A stretch of DNA of 64,000 bases from Rhodopseudomonas palustris JSC-3b (GTDB taxonomy: Bacteria; Pseudomonadota; Alphaproteobacteria; Rhizobiales; Xanthobacteraceae): NCBI GenBank assembly GCA_000504425.1, contig KI632513.1, positions 2,444,119-2,508,118 on the forward strand, in the 5' to 3' direction. Below, piece after piece: positions 37,684 to 46,241 of the stretch; positions within the stretch are counted from its first letter, which is position 1; the number at the start of each line of letters is the position of its first letter. The notes below the pieces were generated by a model. It made no database searches. It had not been told where the DNA came from and saw only the letters and a list, made by a program, of their open reading frames with translations. The translations under genes were made by a program, and so were the position numbers.

Positions 37684-37711
37684 CAAAAGACCGGACCCAA
37701 AGGGCCCGGTC
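37684..37711 (-). terminator. Proximal terminator of pucBA
   Basis: GACCGGACCC (37689-37698) and GGGCCCGGTC (37702-37711) stem with one mismatch, followed on the minus strand by TTTTGCTTTTT, 26 bp after the pucA stop. Confidence 0.85.
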
Positions 37712-37737
37712 CTGCAATACGGCTCTTGCGAGCAATA

Positions 37738-37917
37738 TTAGCCGACGTTCACCTGCGAGGTGACAGCAGCAGCCTTACCGTTCCAGTACTTCGGGAACCA
37801 GGTGGTGTTGTTCACCAGCGCGAGGTGGACGAGGATCGCGATCACGGTGACGCTGCCCAGCAGGAGGGGCAGACCGACCGACGGCTTCACAACGGTCCAG
37901 ATACGACCTTGATTCAT
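37738..37917 (-). CDS. pucA: LH2 light-harvesting alpha polypeptide
   Basis: 59 residues beginning [20 protein letters not shown]; too short for many gene finders. A single membrane helix (about 14-37) carries the B850 bacteriochlorophyll ligand H31. Residues 44 and 45 are Tyr and Trp, the pair whose hydrogen bonds give B800-850 absorption (low-light B800-820 forms carry Phe/Leu or Phe/Met there). AGGAG lies 8 nt before ATG 37917, 25 bp after pucB. Confidence 0.95.
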   Translation of the reverse strand: MNQGRIWTVVKPSVGLPLLLGSVTVIAILVHLALVNNTTWFPKYWNGKAAAVTSQVNVG

Positions 37918-37942
37918 GTTCTCTACTCCTCAGTCCGACTGA

Positions 37943-38098
37943 TTAGTGCAGCCAGGGGGTGTAAACGTAGGCGAGGAAGTGAGCGAAGATCGCCACCGCG
38001 CCGAAAACGCGGGTGCCGTCGATCACATGCTTGTGGAGCTCTTCGGACTCCGCGATCGTCAGGCCGGTCGGCCAGACCTTGTTCGGATCGTCTGCCAT
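37943..38098 (-). CDS. pucB: LH2 light-harvesting beta polypeptide
   Basis: 51 residues beginning [20 protein letters not shown]. Conserved [13 protein letters not shown] and [17 protein letters not shown] place the B800-side His and the B850 ligand His40 in the single membrane helix. GAGG precedes ATG 38098. It heads the two-gene puc operon; no pucC or other photosynthesis gene is adjacent, so this is one of several dispersed puc copies, as usual in R. palustris. Confidence 0.95.
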   Translation of the reverse strand: MADDPNKVWPTGLTIAESEELHKHVIDGTRVFGAVAIFAHFLAYVYTPWLH

Positions 38099-38420
38099 TT
38101 TCAAACCTCGTCAGAGAAATTGCGATTGATCCGGGAACCACAACATGTTGCAGCCCTCAATCGCCGCTGACCTTACCCAGTCCGATCACGAGAACATTGA
38201 GCTAGAACAAATCTTCGTGAGTCAGATTTGATTTTTGCGGTATTTTTGCACCATTTTCATGCTTTTTCGGGTCTGATGGCGGTAATTCCGGTCGCAACGA
38301 GCGCACTGCTGCGAGTCGACTTCAACAGCAAAGGTAGCCAGCGCCTGCCCTGCCGGTTTGGCGCAATGGTCATTTCGCCGCACTGCTGGCCTCTCGCCCC
38401 AGCCAGGTCGCCAAGCAAAG
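38099..38420. other. puc upstream region
   Basis: 322 bp before pucB. No PpsR-type TGT-N12-ACA and no FNR/FixK-type TTGAT-N4-ATCAA box were found. No gene is visible. Confidence 0.4.
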
Positions 38421-38453
38421 CGGCCCGCCAACTCCCTGCGGAGCGGCGGGCCG
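38421..38453 (-). terminator. Likely terminator of the chemoreceptor gene
   Basis: CGGCCCGCC (38421-38429) and GGCGGGCCG (38445-38453) form a 9-bp GC stem, followed on the minus strand by a short TTTGCTTGG. Confidence 0.5.
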
Positions 38454-38523
38454 TGCTGTTGTCAGGCGAGCCGGCGCCTGCCGGCGGCTGCAGCTTTGAG
38501 AACCGCAGCCGCTCGCAGCGCCG

Positions 38524-40215
38524 TTAAGCTGCCCGCACCGTATCCAGGAAGCGGGCCACTTCCACCTTCAGCTTGTTGCTGTCCTGCGCCAGAGCTTGCG
38601 CCGCGGTCAGCACCTGATTGGAAGCCGAACCGGCTTCGGTCGCGCCGCGCTGCACGTCGGAAATATGCGACGACACCTGCTGAGTGCCGCGCGCCGCTTC
38701 CTGCACGTTGCGGGAGATTTCCTGGGTGGCGGCGCCTTGCTCCTCCACCGCCGAGGCGATGGTGGAAGCGATCTCCGACATCCGGGTAATGGTCTGGCCG
38801 ATTTCCTTGATGGCGCTGACCGAGCTCTGGGTCGCCGCCTGGATGCCGCCGATCTGCTGGCTGATCTCGCCGGTGGCCTTGGCGGTTTGCTCGGCAAGCG
38901 CCTTCACTTCGGAGGCGACCACCGCAAAGCCACGACCCGCTTCGCCGGCGCGCGCCGCCTCGATGGTGGCGTTGAGCGCAAGCAGGTTGGTCTGGCCAGC
39001 GATGGTGTTGATCAGCTCAACCACGTCGCCGATGCGGCTCGCCGCCTGCGACAGCTCGCTGACGCTGTCATTGGTCTTGCGGGCCTGATCGACCGCCTCA
39101 TGAGCGATGCGCGCCGATTCCTGCACTTGACGGCTGATCTCGTTGATCGACGAGGTCATTTCTTCGGTCGCCGAGGCGACCGACTGCACATTGGTCGAGG
39201 CCTGTTCGGAAGCAGCGGCCACCGAAGTGGTCAGCTCCTGGGCGCGTTCAGTGTTGGAGCTGAGCGTGCTGGCCGAGGCTTCCAGCTCGGTCGAAGCCGA
39301 CGACACGGTCTCGACGATCTCGCCGATCGAAGCTTCGAAGTGCCGGGTCGCTTGGTCGACGCGCTGGCCGCGGGCGATCTTCTCTTCGGCTTCCTTGGCC
39401 GCGGCGGCGTCGGCCGCTTCCTTGGCGATCAGCGCCTCCTTAAAGATCTGCAGCGCGTCGGCCATCATGCCGATTTCGGTCTTCTCGCCGCGATGCGGCA
39501 CCTCGGCAGTGAGGTTGCCATGGGTGAAGTCCTGCATCGGCTTCACGATCGAGGCGATGCTGCGCGACACGTCGCGGATCACCACCACCGAAGCACCAAT
39601 GCCGATGACCACCGAAGCCGCCAGAATGCCGAACACAATAAAGAAGGCCGAGCTATAGGTGGCGGCCGCTGAATTCAGCGCAGCCTCGGCACCGCGATTG
39701 TTGAACTCGATATCCCGCTGCAGCAGGTCGTCAACCCGCAGGTTGATCGGCGCCATCACCTTGGCCAGATGCTCCGCAGCGTCCGTGGGGAATTGGCCGA
39801 TGCTCTTGCGCGACATCGCCATCACCTTGCTGGCTTCGGCGATGTAGGCGCCCCACTCGCGGGTCCACTCCTCGTACATCTTACGCTCGTCGGCGAGCGT
39901 GATGGTCTTTTCATAGGCGACTTCGGCTTCCTTCATATTGGCGAGGATGGCCGAGATCTGCTTCTCCACATCCGCCTTGGCTTCGGCGGTCGGTGCAATC
40001 AGGTGGCTGCGCAGCGCGTTGCGGTACAGCGCCGTGCCGGTTCGCATATTGCCAAGCTGCTTGGTGGCCGGGAGCCAATTGGTGCCGATGTCGACCGTGT
40101 TGAAATTCAATGTCTGCATCTTCAACAGGCCGACCGCGCCAATCGCTGCGATCGCGACCAGCAGGATGGCGACGAGCGTGGTGATCTTCGCTCGCACCGA
40201 TAGCTGAGAAAACAT
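38524..40215 (-). CDS. Methyl-accepting chemotaxis protein
   Basis: 563 residues from ATG 40215; 43 further in-frame residues upstream look non-coding. TM1 is at about 11-33, followed by a periplasmic four-helix ligand domain (about 34-185), TM2 near 190-215 and a HAMP linker. The cytoplasmic signalling tip is [20 protein letters not shown], the conserved hairpin that binds CheA/CheW. The ligand cannot be deduced. No che genes are adjacent, so it is an orphan receptor between the puc and polysaccharide regions. Confidence 0.93.
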   Translation of the reverse strand: MFSQLSVRAKITTLVAILLVAIAAIGAVGLLKMQTLNFNTVDIGTNWLPATKQLGNMRTGTALYRNALRSHLIAPTAEAKADVEKQISAILANMKEAEVAYEKTITLADERKMYEEWTREWGAYIAEASKVMAMSRKSIGQFPTDAAEHLAKVMAPINLRVDDLLQRDIEFNNRGAEAALNSAAATYSSAFFIVFGILAASVVIGIGASVVVIRDVSRSIASIVKPMQDFTHGNLTAEVPHRGEKTEIGMMADALQIFKEALIAKEAADAAAAKEAEEKIARGQRVDQATRHFEASIGEIVETVSSASTELEASASTLSSNTERAQELTTSVAAASEQASTNVQSVASATEEMTSSINEISRQVQESARIAHEAVDQARKTNDSVSELSQAASRIGDVVELINTIAGQTNLLALNATIEAARAGEAGRGFAVVASEVKALAEQTAKATGEISQQIGGIQAATQSSVSAIKEIGQTITRMSEIASTIASAVEEQGAATQEISRNVQEAARGTQQVSSHISDVQRGATEAGSASNQVLTAAQALAQDSNKLKVEVARFLDTVRAA

Positions 40216-40688
40216 GATGTACAACCTCTGGAATAGAGTGTGTCCGCAACCTGTCGAGAAGCAATCAGCGGCGGCCACTCCGCTGTCGGCTTCTGTCGCG
40301 CCGTCGTTGTCGAGCAGCGCTGCTGAAGAGATCCGGATCAACATGCAATGTGGACGCGACCGTTCCAGCAGATGGAATTTGTAGGACGAAGTGCCTTTAG
40401 ATAGGTTAATTGCAATGCAATTTGATTACTTCGACAGCACAGATCGTTACCCATGGTTGTATTCATCTAGGCAATTCTATCTGTGATGATGGATGCAATG
40501 GCGAAGCGAACGGCAACGCGCCATCAAGCGACGCAAGCACGCACGGCAAGCACGATCATGCCGTGTAATCGCGGCTGATCATTCGCCATCGACGTGCATG
40601 ATCGCGATTGAGTCAGAGTCTCACAGCACTCAACGGGCGCACGATCGGCGGTTTGTTTGAGTGCACAGCGCAGCCACAATAGGCCGAT
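40216..40688. other. Intergenic region upstream of the chemoreceptor
   Basis: 473 bp with locally lower GC around 40390-40500 (for example TTAATTGCAATGCAATTTG), which is likely to contain the receptor promoter. No gene or clear binding site recognised. Confidence 0.4.
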
Positions 40689-40916
40689 CTATTGGCGCTC
40701 GCGTCCAATCGCATCGGCGATCGCCAGCGCCAACCGCGCGATCTCGTCGGTGAGAATGTCAGCTTCAACAATTTTGGCGCGCGCCGATTGCAAGGTCGGC
40801 GCCTGTTCCGCGTCGCGCAGCCCCTGGCCCAGAATTCCGAGCAGGATCGTGAGGCTGTTGGTCAGGATCAGCGATGTGTCGGCTGCTCTGCTTGGCTTGA
40901 AGCGCGTATCAACCAC
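40689..40916 (-). CDS. Small hypothetical protein, 75 residues
   Basis: GTG start at 40916 with GGAG 8 nt upstream. The protein has a plausible soluble helical composition (LILTNSLTILLGILGQGLRD, then DEIARLALAIADAIGRE) and no family recognised. It is divergent from the paralogue gene that starts at 41139. An overlapping plus-strand frame looks less protein-like. Moderate doubt remains because it is short. Confidence 0.4.
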   Translation of the reverse strand: MVDTRFKPSRAADTSLILTNSLTILLGILGQGLRDAEQAPTLQSARAKIVEADILTDEIARLALAIADAIGRERQ

Positions 40917-40979
40917 GACCTGTGCTCCGCAAGGTGGATTGATGTTGGGGAAATGACAGCATCGAACGCCCGGCTTGAG

Positions 40980-40993
40980 TTGACGACCGTCAA
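40980..40993. promoter_or_regulatory. TTGAC-N4-GTCAA palindrome, exact copy 1
   Basis: TTGACGACCGTCAA, extended to AGTTGAC-N4-GTCAACT (7-bp arms). It lies 146 bp upstream of the first paralogue gene (41139). Geometry equals an FNR/FixK box with C:G in place of T:A at the fifth position. Confidence 0.55.
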
Positions 40994-41138
40994 CTTCAAC
41001 AGCGGCCTCGCGCCTAGGCTGGCAACCTCGCCTGACTGTGATCGGCGGCGGCGCCGCGATGGCACCGCGAAAATGCGATCACGACACTGCAACCTGCAGC
41101 AGGCTCATGGTGTTGATCGCGTGCCGTGGAGTGCTGTC

Positions 41139-41891
41139 ATGCCGTGCTTGATGATCGACGACGCAATTCTTCAGAACACCGCAGGCTATAGCAGCGGTTA
41201 TCCGGCCGGCGTTCCAAAAATGTACGCCTGGTATCGCGGCGCCACCAAGCATCGCACCGGCGGCGAACCGCCGGCGCATTTCACCGCGGTGACCGGATGG
41301 GGCTCGATCTATCGCGAGGCGCGCAGCGCCGACCAGCCGGAATCAGAACAATCAGTCGATCTCGCCAATGCCAAGACCTATGTGCACATCAGAGACACCA
41401 GGGAATGGCGTCTGGTGCAGGATCAGACCAGCAACACCATGGCCGGCGCGCATTTCGTGCCGAATTTTTCCAACAACGAAGCGCTGCCGATGAAGCTCGA
41501 GGAGCGCGCTGAAGGCAGCGTCACCTTGAGCGGCCCTCCTGCCGGCTACAACAATCATTTCTGGCCGGCGATGCGCGGCACGTTTGACGCCGGCACGGTC
41601 GACGCCGTGTATTTTCAGATCGACATCAAGGTCAGCCATCCGGAGCCGAAGCTGATCGCCCATGTTGGCGTCGATTGGTGGCTGGATGACCAAGCCGAAT
41701 TCGTGCAGGGGTTTCAGAACAACCCGACCGCTGGCGCCAGCAACTGGGTCACCCTGACCGAAAAATGGTCCACCCTGAAATTCTTCTCAGGCGATCCGGA
41801 AAAATTGCGCCTCAACCCGCCGCCGCCGCTGCTGCCGGATGCCAGCACCACGGCGTCGAACTGCGCGCCCACGCGCGCCGACAAGGGCTAG
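41139..41891 (+). CDS. Unrecognised ~220-residue domain, paralogue A (stand-alone)
   Basis: 250 residues from ATG 41139 (GGAG 7 nt upstream). The open frame extends upstream without similarity. It shares its whole length with the N-terminal domain of the 801-residue protein at 43.5-45.9 kb and with the protein at 46.2-47.1 kb. Shared motifs are ILQNTAGYSSGYPAGVP, TAVTGWGSIY, WRLVQDQ, AGAHFVPNFSNN, AGYNNHFW, DAGTVDAVYFQIDIKV, VGVDWW and GFQNNPTAGASNWVTL. No signal peptide or membrane segment is present. I do not recognise the family. The many Trp/Tyr/Asn residues suggest a beta-sandwich carbohydrate-binding fold, which is only a guess. Confidence 0.75.
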   Translation: MPCLMIDDAILQNTAGYSSGYPAGVPKMYAWYRGATKHRTGGEPPAHFTAVTGWGSIYREARSADQPESEQSVDLANAKTYVHIRDTREWRLVQDQTSNTMAGAHFVPNFSNNEALPMKLEERAEGSVTLSGPPAGYNNHFWPAMRGTFDAGTVDAVYFQIDIKVSHPEPKLIAHVGVDWWLDDQAEFVQGFQNNPTAGASNWVTLTEKWSTLKFFSGDPEKLRLNPPPPLLPDASTTASNCAPTRADKG

Positions 41892-41896
41892 GCTCT

Positions 41897-41923
41897 TGCG
41901 GTTCTGATCGGATCAGAATCGCA
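41897..41923. terminator. Hairpin between convergent paralogue A and tolC
   Basis: TGCGGTTCTGATC (41897-41909) pairs with GATCAGAATCGCA (41911-41923) with one G:U. The core TGCGGTTCTGA...TCAGAATCGCAGCTCTC recurs after the LuxR gene at 53.27 kb. Confidence 0.65.
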
Positions 41924-41946
41924 GCTCTCAATCTCGATCAGGATGC

Positions 41947-43341
41947 TCAGCGGCCGTCGGGAGTGCGGACGCCGACCCAGCTGTCGCGCACCTGATGATA
42001 ATGGACGCTCGGGTCATAGACCGTGGTGCTCAGCTTCAGCACCTGCGGCGACAGCCGGCCGACCGCGCTCAGCACCGAATAGGATGCCACCACTCGGTCA
42101 TGCTGCGCCGTCACCAGCGCCACCCGCGCGTTGACCAGCGCCTGCTGCGCGTTCAACACGTCGAGCGTGGTGCGCTGCCCGGCGCGCGCTTCCTCGCGCA
42201 CACCATTCAGCGCGATTTCCGACGCCGTCACCTGCGCCTGCGCCGAGGCCACCTGCGAGCGCCCAGCCTGCAACTGGCCCCAGGCCTGCACCACGCTGGC
42301 GCGGGTCTGGTCGCGCACCTGCTCCAGATTGAGCCGCTGCTGCGCCAGCGTCTCTTTCGACTGCCGGATCAGCGAATATTCCGCGCCGCCCTGATAGACC
42401 GGCACCGACAATTGCGCCACCGCCGAGCCGACGAACTGTTTGGGCGAGGCGATCGTCTGCTCATAGCTCTGCTGGGCATTGGCCTGCAGCGTCAGCGTCG
42501 GGAACAGCGCGCCCTCGCTGACCTTGACGTTCAGATAGCTGACATCGATGCCGAACATCGCCGCGGTGACGTTCGGATTCTCGATCAAGCCAAGCTCGAT
42601 CGCCGCCGCCAGCGTGTTTGGCAGAAAGCGATCGACCGGCGAACCCGGCGCCAGCGCTTCCGGCTCGCTGCCGATGATGCGGCGGAAATTCGCGCGGGTG
42701 GTGGTCAGATTCGATTCGGCGGCGAGCTGCTGGGTGCGACCGGCCGCGAGCTGCGCCTCGGACTGCGCGACGTCGGTGCGCGTCACTTCGCCGACATTGA
42801 AACGGTCGCGGGTCTGCTTGAGCGTCTGTTCCAGCACCCGCACGTTGCTGCGCTGCACTTCGACGATCGCCGAGTCGCGCAGATAGTCCATATAGATGGT
42901 GGCCGCGGCCAGCAGCACCGACTGTTCCAGCACGCGCAAGCCTTCGCGCGCCGCCGACACCTGCCCTTCCGCGGCCCTTGTGCGGTTGGCGGTCTGGTTG
43001 CCGTTGAACAGGGTCTGGCTGATGGTGGCGCCAAAAGCGCGCGGATATTGCGTGCCCTGCAGCGATAATTGATTGCCGCCGAACCGCGAGGTGCCTTCAG
43101 TATATTGATAGCCGCCGCTCGCGGTCACCGCGATCTTGGGCCGATAGCCCGATAACGCCTGCGGCACGTTCTCGTCAGTGACGCGCACCGAGGCGCGCTG
43201 CGCATTGAGCTGCGGATTGCTCTGATAGGCCCGCACCAACGCCGCCTCAATGGTGTCAGCCGACACGGAGGTCGCGGCGCCGCACAGCAGCACCAGGGCG
43301 ATGGCAGTGCTGCATCGGAGAAAAATCCGTTGTCGTGCCAT
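41947..43341 (-). CDS. tolC: TolC-type outer-membrane channel of type I secretion
   Basis: 464 residues from ATG 43341. A signal peptide is visible (RQRIFLRCSTAIALVLLCGA, cleavage near ADT at about residue 30). Two internal repeats of the outer-membrane efflux protein family follow, with long coiled-coil helices (EGLRVLEQSVLLAAATIYMD; AYSNPQLNAQRASVRV-like starts). It forms the trimeric exit duct for ABC/HlyD exporters, and its neighbours suggest service for the 801-residue protein directly upstream. An HlyD-like adaptor and an ABC exporter lie at the far end of the window. Confidence 0.92.
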   Translation of the reverse strand: MARQRIFLRCSTAIALVLLCGAATSVSADTIEAALVRAYQSNPQLNAQRASVRVTDENVPQALSGYRPKIAVTASGGYQYTEGTSRFGGNQLSLQGTQYPRAFGATISQTLFNGNQTANRTRAAEGQVSAAREGLRVLEQSVLLAAATIYMDYLRDSAIVEVQRSNVRVLEQTLKQTRDRFNVGEVTRTDVAQSEAQLAAGRTQQLAAESNLTTTRANFRRIIGSEPEALAPGSPVDRFLPNTLAAAIELGLIENPNVTAAMFGIDVSYLNVKVSEGALFPTLTLQANAQQSYEQTIASPKQFVGSAVAQLSVPVYQGGAEYSLIRQSKETLAQQRLNLEQVRDQTRASVVQAWGQLQAGRSQVASAQAQVTASEIALNGVREEARAGQRTTLDVLNAQQALVNARVALVTAQHDRVVASYSVLSAVGRLSPQVLKLSTTVYDPSVHYHQVRDSWVGVRTPDGR

Positions 43342-43465
43342 ACCCCTCGACCACGCCAGTGCTGAACTCAGGTCTATTAAGACCATCTTAAGCTTGATGC
43401 GAAGTTAACCGCCGCCACGCCCGGTCAACGATCCTCAACCGGAGGCGAGCCGCACCCCACCGCAC

Positions 43466-43506
43466 CCAAAACAAAGCCGCCGCCCATGACCTGCATGGGC
43501 GGCGGC
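43466..43506 (-). terminator. Rho-independent terminator of the 801-residue protein gene
   Basis: GCCGCCGCCCATG (43476-43488) and CATGGGCGGCGGC (43494-43506) form a perfect 13-bp stem. On the minus strand TTTGTTTTGGG follows. It separates this gene from tolC. Confidence 0.85.
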
Positions 43507-43517
43507 GCTGTGGTGGA

Positions 43518-45923
43518 TCAAGCCTGCGGCAGCACCAGAGCGTCGGTCAGGCTCGGCGCCGGCCGATAGCCGCTGGTCGCGGTCGACACCGACGGAGCGC
43601 CGACACGCGATGCCGAATATTGCGACATCAGGTCGATGGCGCGGTCGATCGACGCCAGCCCTGAACTGCTGACAGTCGGCTGTGTCACACTCGGCCGGGT
43701 GGCCGTGCTGGTCTGGGTCAGCGCCGAACTGGTGGTCGAGGTCGATGCTGCCAGCGGTGCGACGTTGATCGATGACGTCACCGGCTGGGTGGCCAATGCC
43801 GAGGTCGTGGCCGACGAACTGGCGACCGATTGCGTGGCAACCGTTTGCGTCGCGCTCGCGGTGGACGACGACGCCACCAGGCTGACGTTATCATAGAGAG
43901 CGCCCAGACCGTCGGCGCCCTGGTTGGCGGCCTCGCGGAATGTCAGCCGATCAGAACCGCCAGTGCCGACCACCTTGAAGTGGTAGCTCTGCCAATCGGC
44001 GCCCGGCGGCACGGTGGCCACCAGATTGCCATTCCACAGCACCTCCATGGTGGTGGTGGACGACGTGAAGCCCGGCCGCGACCGTGCGTCGAACGACAGA
44101 TCGTAGCTCTGGCCCTTCGCGGTCTTGACGTCCTGATAGAAGCCGTCGCGCGCACCGAGATAGTCGAGCTCACCGAATTTCGAGCCGTCGGTCGCCTTCA
44201 CGCCATTGAGGTTGTTCCACAGCTCGATGGTGCCGCCGGTCAGTGCGGTCCAGCCCGGAATGCTGCTGAAGCCCGCCCAGCGCCCGGAATCGACCGCGCT
44301 CGGCGTGTTTTCAAACGAGCCATTGACCAACAGATTGGTCGCGACCGGGGTGGTCGGCGTCGTGGGCTGTTCAGGGGTGACCGGCGTAGTCGGCGTCGTG
44401 GTCCCGGTCTTGGCCGCGACCAAGCTGACATTGTCGTACAGCGCGCCGAGCCCGTCGGCGCCCTGATTGGCCGCCTCCTGGAAAGTCAGCCGGTCCGCAC
44501 CGCCGGTGCCGACCACCTTGAACTGAAAACTCTGCCAATCAGCGCCGGGCGGCACCGAAGCAACCACCTGGCCATTCCACAGCACTTCGATGGTGGTGGT
44601 GGACGAGGTGAAGCCCGGCCGCGAGCGCGCGTCGAACGACAGGTCGTAGGTCTGGCCCTTGGTGGTCTTGATATCCTGATAGAAGCCGTCGCGGGCGCCG
44701 AGATAATCAAGCTCACCGAAGTTCGAGCCGTTGGTGGCTTTCACGTCGTTGAGGTTATTCCACAGCTCGATGGTGCCGCCGCTGATTGCGGTCCAGCCCT
44801 GGATGCTGCTGAAAGCGCCCCAATTGCCGGAATTGACCGGGGTCGGCGTCGTTTCAAACGAGCCGTTCACCACCAGATTGTCTCCAGTCGGAGTGGTCGG
44901 GTTTGTCGGCGTCACCGGCACCGAGGTGCCTGCCGCCTGCACCGTGACGTTCAAGGCCTGCGACTTGGCGCTGACATTGCCGGCGGCATCCTTGGCAGTC
45001 ACCGTGAAGCTGTGCGTCGCCTTCGACAATTCGCCAGTCTGGAAGCTCCACGCGCCCGATGCGTTAGCCGTCGCCGTGCCGATCTGGGTGGTGCCGTCGA
45101 ACACCGTCACGGTGCTGCCGGCCTGAGCGGTGCCCTCCAGCTTGACCACGGTCGCGGTGGTGATGCCATCGCCGACCGTGTCGCTGTCCGGCGAGAACGA
45201 CAGCACTTTCGGCGTTGCGATCGATCCGGCATCGAACAGGCCGGGCGGCGGAGCGGCCTGAAATTCAGCCGTGCTGCTGGAATAGAACCCCAGCGTCGAC
45301 CAGTTGGTGGACAGCTCGACCCAATTGCCCATGCCGGCGCCAGGGTTGTTACTAAAACCGTCGACATAGGGCGCTGATGGCGTGCGCCACCAATCGGCGC
45401 CGATATTGGCGACCAGGCTCACATTCGGATCGGTGACCCGCATATCCATCTGTACATAGACGGCATCGACGGTACCGGGCGCGTATTCGCCTCGCGAACC
45501 AAGCCAGAAATGATCATTGTAGCCATTGGGCGGAGCCGCGAATTGCGCGGTGCTTCCGGAATTGGTGACGTCCATCGTCGAACCAGCATTGCCGGCGAAG
45601 TCGGTCACGAAATGACCGCCCTCGAGCTGCATCGGGCCCTGATCCTGCACCAGCACCCACTCGCCGGTGGCCTTGAGATGCACCCAGGTCCGAGCGTTGG
45701 CAACTTCAACCTTGGCGTTCGCGTTGCTATAGGCCGGCGCGCCAGCCTTCTGATAGACCTGTCCCCACCCCAACACAGACGTGAAATCTCCGGGCGGGCC
45801 GTTATAGCCGACCGGCTTATACAGACCTTGGTACCAATCGTAGCTCTCCGGCACCCCCACCGGATAACCGTCGCTGAAGCCGACGGTATTCTGCTTGATG
45901 ATTTCTGACATTGAAGTTGCCAT
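43518..45923 (-). CDS. Large secreted-type protein: paralogue B domain, Ig-like domain, two carbohydrate-binding-like repeats
   Basis: 801 residues from ATG 45923 (GGAG 5 nt upstream), with no signal peptide. Residues 8-230 are the unrecognised domain (IIKQNTVGFSDGYPVGVPES, VLGWGQVY, EWVLVQDQ, GGHFVTDFAGN, GYNDHFW, GTVDAVYVQM, IGADWW, GFSNNPGAGMGNWVEL). About 231-335 is a Bap/adhesin Ig-like domain (GSTVTVFDGTTQIGTATANA). About 348-505 and 528-681 are two near-identical repeats starting NGSFE and ending DGLGALYDNVSLV, like carbohydrate-binding modules. A Ser/Thr/Ala/Val-rich tail ends in LTDALVLPQA. Lack of a Sec signal, the multi-domain build and the adjacent tolC point to type I secretion; cell-surface or matrix function is inferred. 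Confidence 0.8.
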   Translation of the reverse strand: MATSMSEIIKQNTVGFSDGYPVGVPESYDWYQGLYKPVGYNGPPGDFTSVLGWGQVYQKAGAPAYSNANAKVEVANARTWVHLKATGEWVLVQDQGPMQLEGGHFVTDFAGNAGSTMDVTNSGSTAQFAAPPNGYNDHFWLGSRGEYAPGTVDAVYVQMDMRVTDPNVSLVANIGADWWRTPSAPYVDGFSNNPGAGMGNWVELSTNWSTLGFYSSSTAEFQAAPPPGLFDAGSIATPKVLSFSPDSDTVGDGITTATVVKLEGTAQAGSTVTVFDGTTQIGTATANASGAWSFQTGELSKATHSFTVTAKDAAGNVSAKSQALNVTVQAAGTSVPVTPTNPTTPTGDNLVVNGSFETTPTPVNSGNWGAFSSIQGWTAISGGTIELWNNLNDVKATNGSNFGELDYLGARDGFYQDIKTTKGQTYDLSFDARSRPGFTSSTTTIEVLWNGQVVASVPPGADWQSFQFKVVGTGGADRLTFQEAANQGADGLGALYDNVSLVAAKTGTTTPTTPVTPEQPTTPTTPVATNLLVNGSFENTPSAVDSGRWAGFSSIPGWTALTGGTIELWNNLNGVKATDGSKFGELDYLGARDGFYQDVKTAKGQSYDLSFDARSRPGFTSSTTTMEVLWNGNLVATVPPGADWQSYHFKVVGTGGSDRLTFREAANQGADGLGALYDNVSLVASSSTASATQTVATQSVASSSATTSALATQPVTSSINVAPLAASTSTTSSALTQTSTATRPSVTQPTVSSSGLASIDRAIDLMSQYSASRVGAPSVSTATSGYRPAPSLTDALVLPQA

Positions 45924-46241
45924 TTTAGCTCCAGTGCTTGGCGCCGCGACCGAATCAGCAGCCGCGATGCAATGTCCCCACGTCTTTCGCCCGTGGTTGA
46001 GTGCTGCTTGATGTTGTCGGCAATGTGGTCCGGGATGACCGTACTAATCCTAACCGGCATGAGACATCTCGCCGCGGCGCTGGCGCGCACGTTCCGCACA
46101 TCGCGATTTTTGTCGAAGATTGAGGATGTTAGCGCCAACCATGGCGTCGCCCGGCGGCTATCTGCGCCTGACGATCATCATCCAAAAGTCGTTAGCGGGA
46201 ACAGGATGGAACTAATCATCAGCACGGCTGAGACGCCGCGA
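45924..46241. other. Intergenic region between paralogues B and C
   Basis: 318 bp, probably containing the promoter of the 801-residue protein. No TTGAC-N4-GTCAA site, repeat or gene was seen. Confidence 0.4.

Noticed and set aside
38099-38260. PpsR or FNR/FixK box upstream of pucB
   Set aside because: No TGT-N12-ACA or TTGAT-N4-ATCAA pattern could be found in this stretch.
40657-40956. Plus-strand 99-codon frame before paralogue A
   Set aside because: Ser/Arg-rich composition; the opposite-strand 75-codon frame has a ribosome site and better composition.
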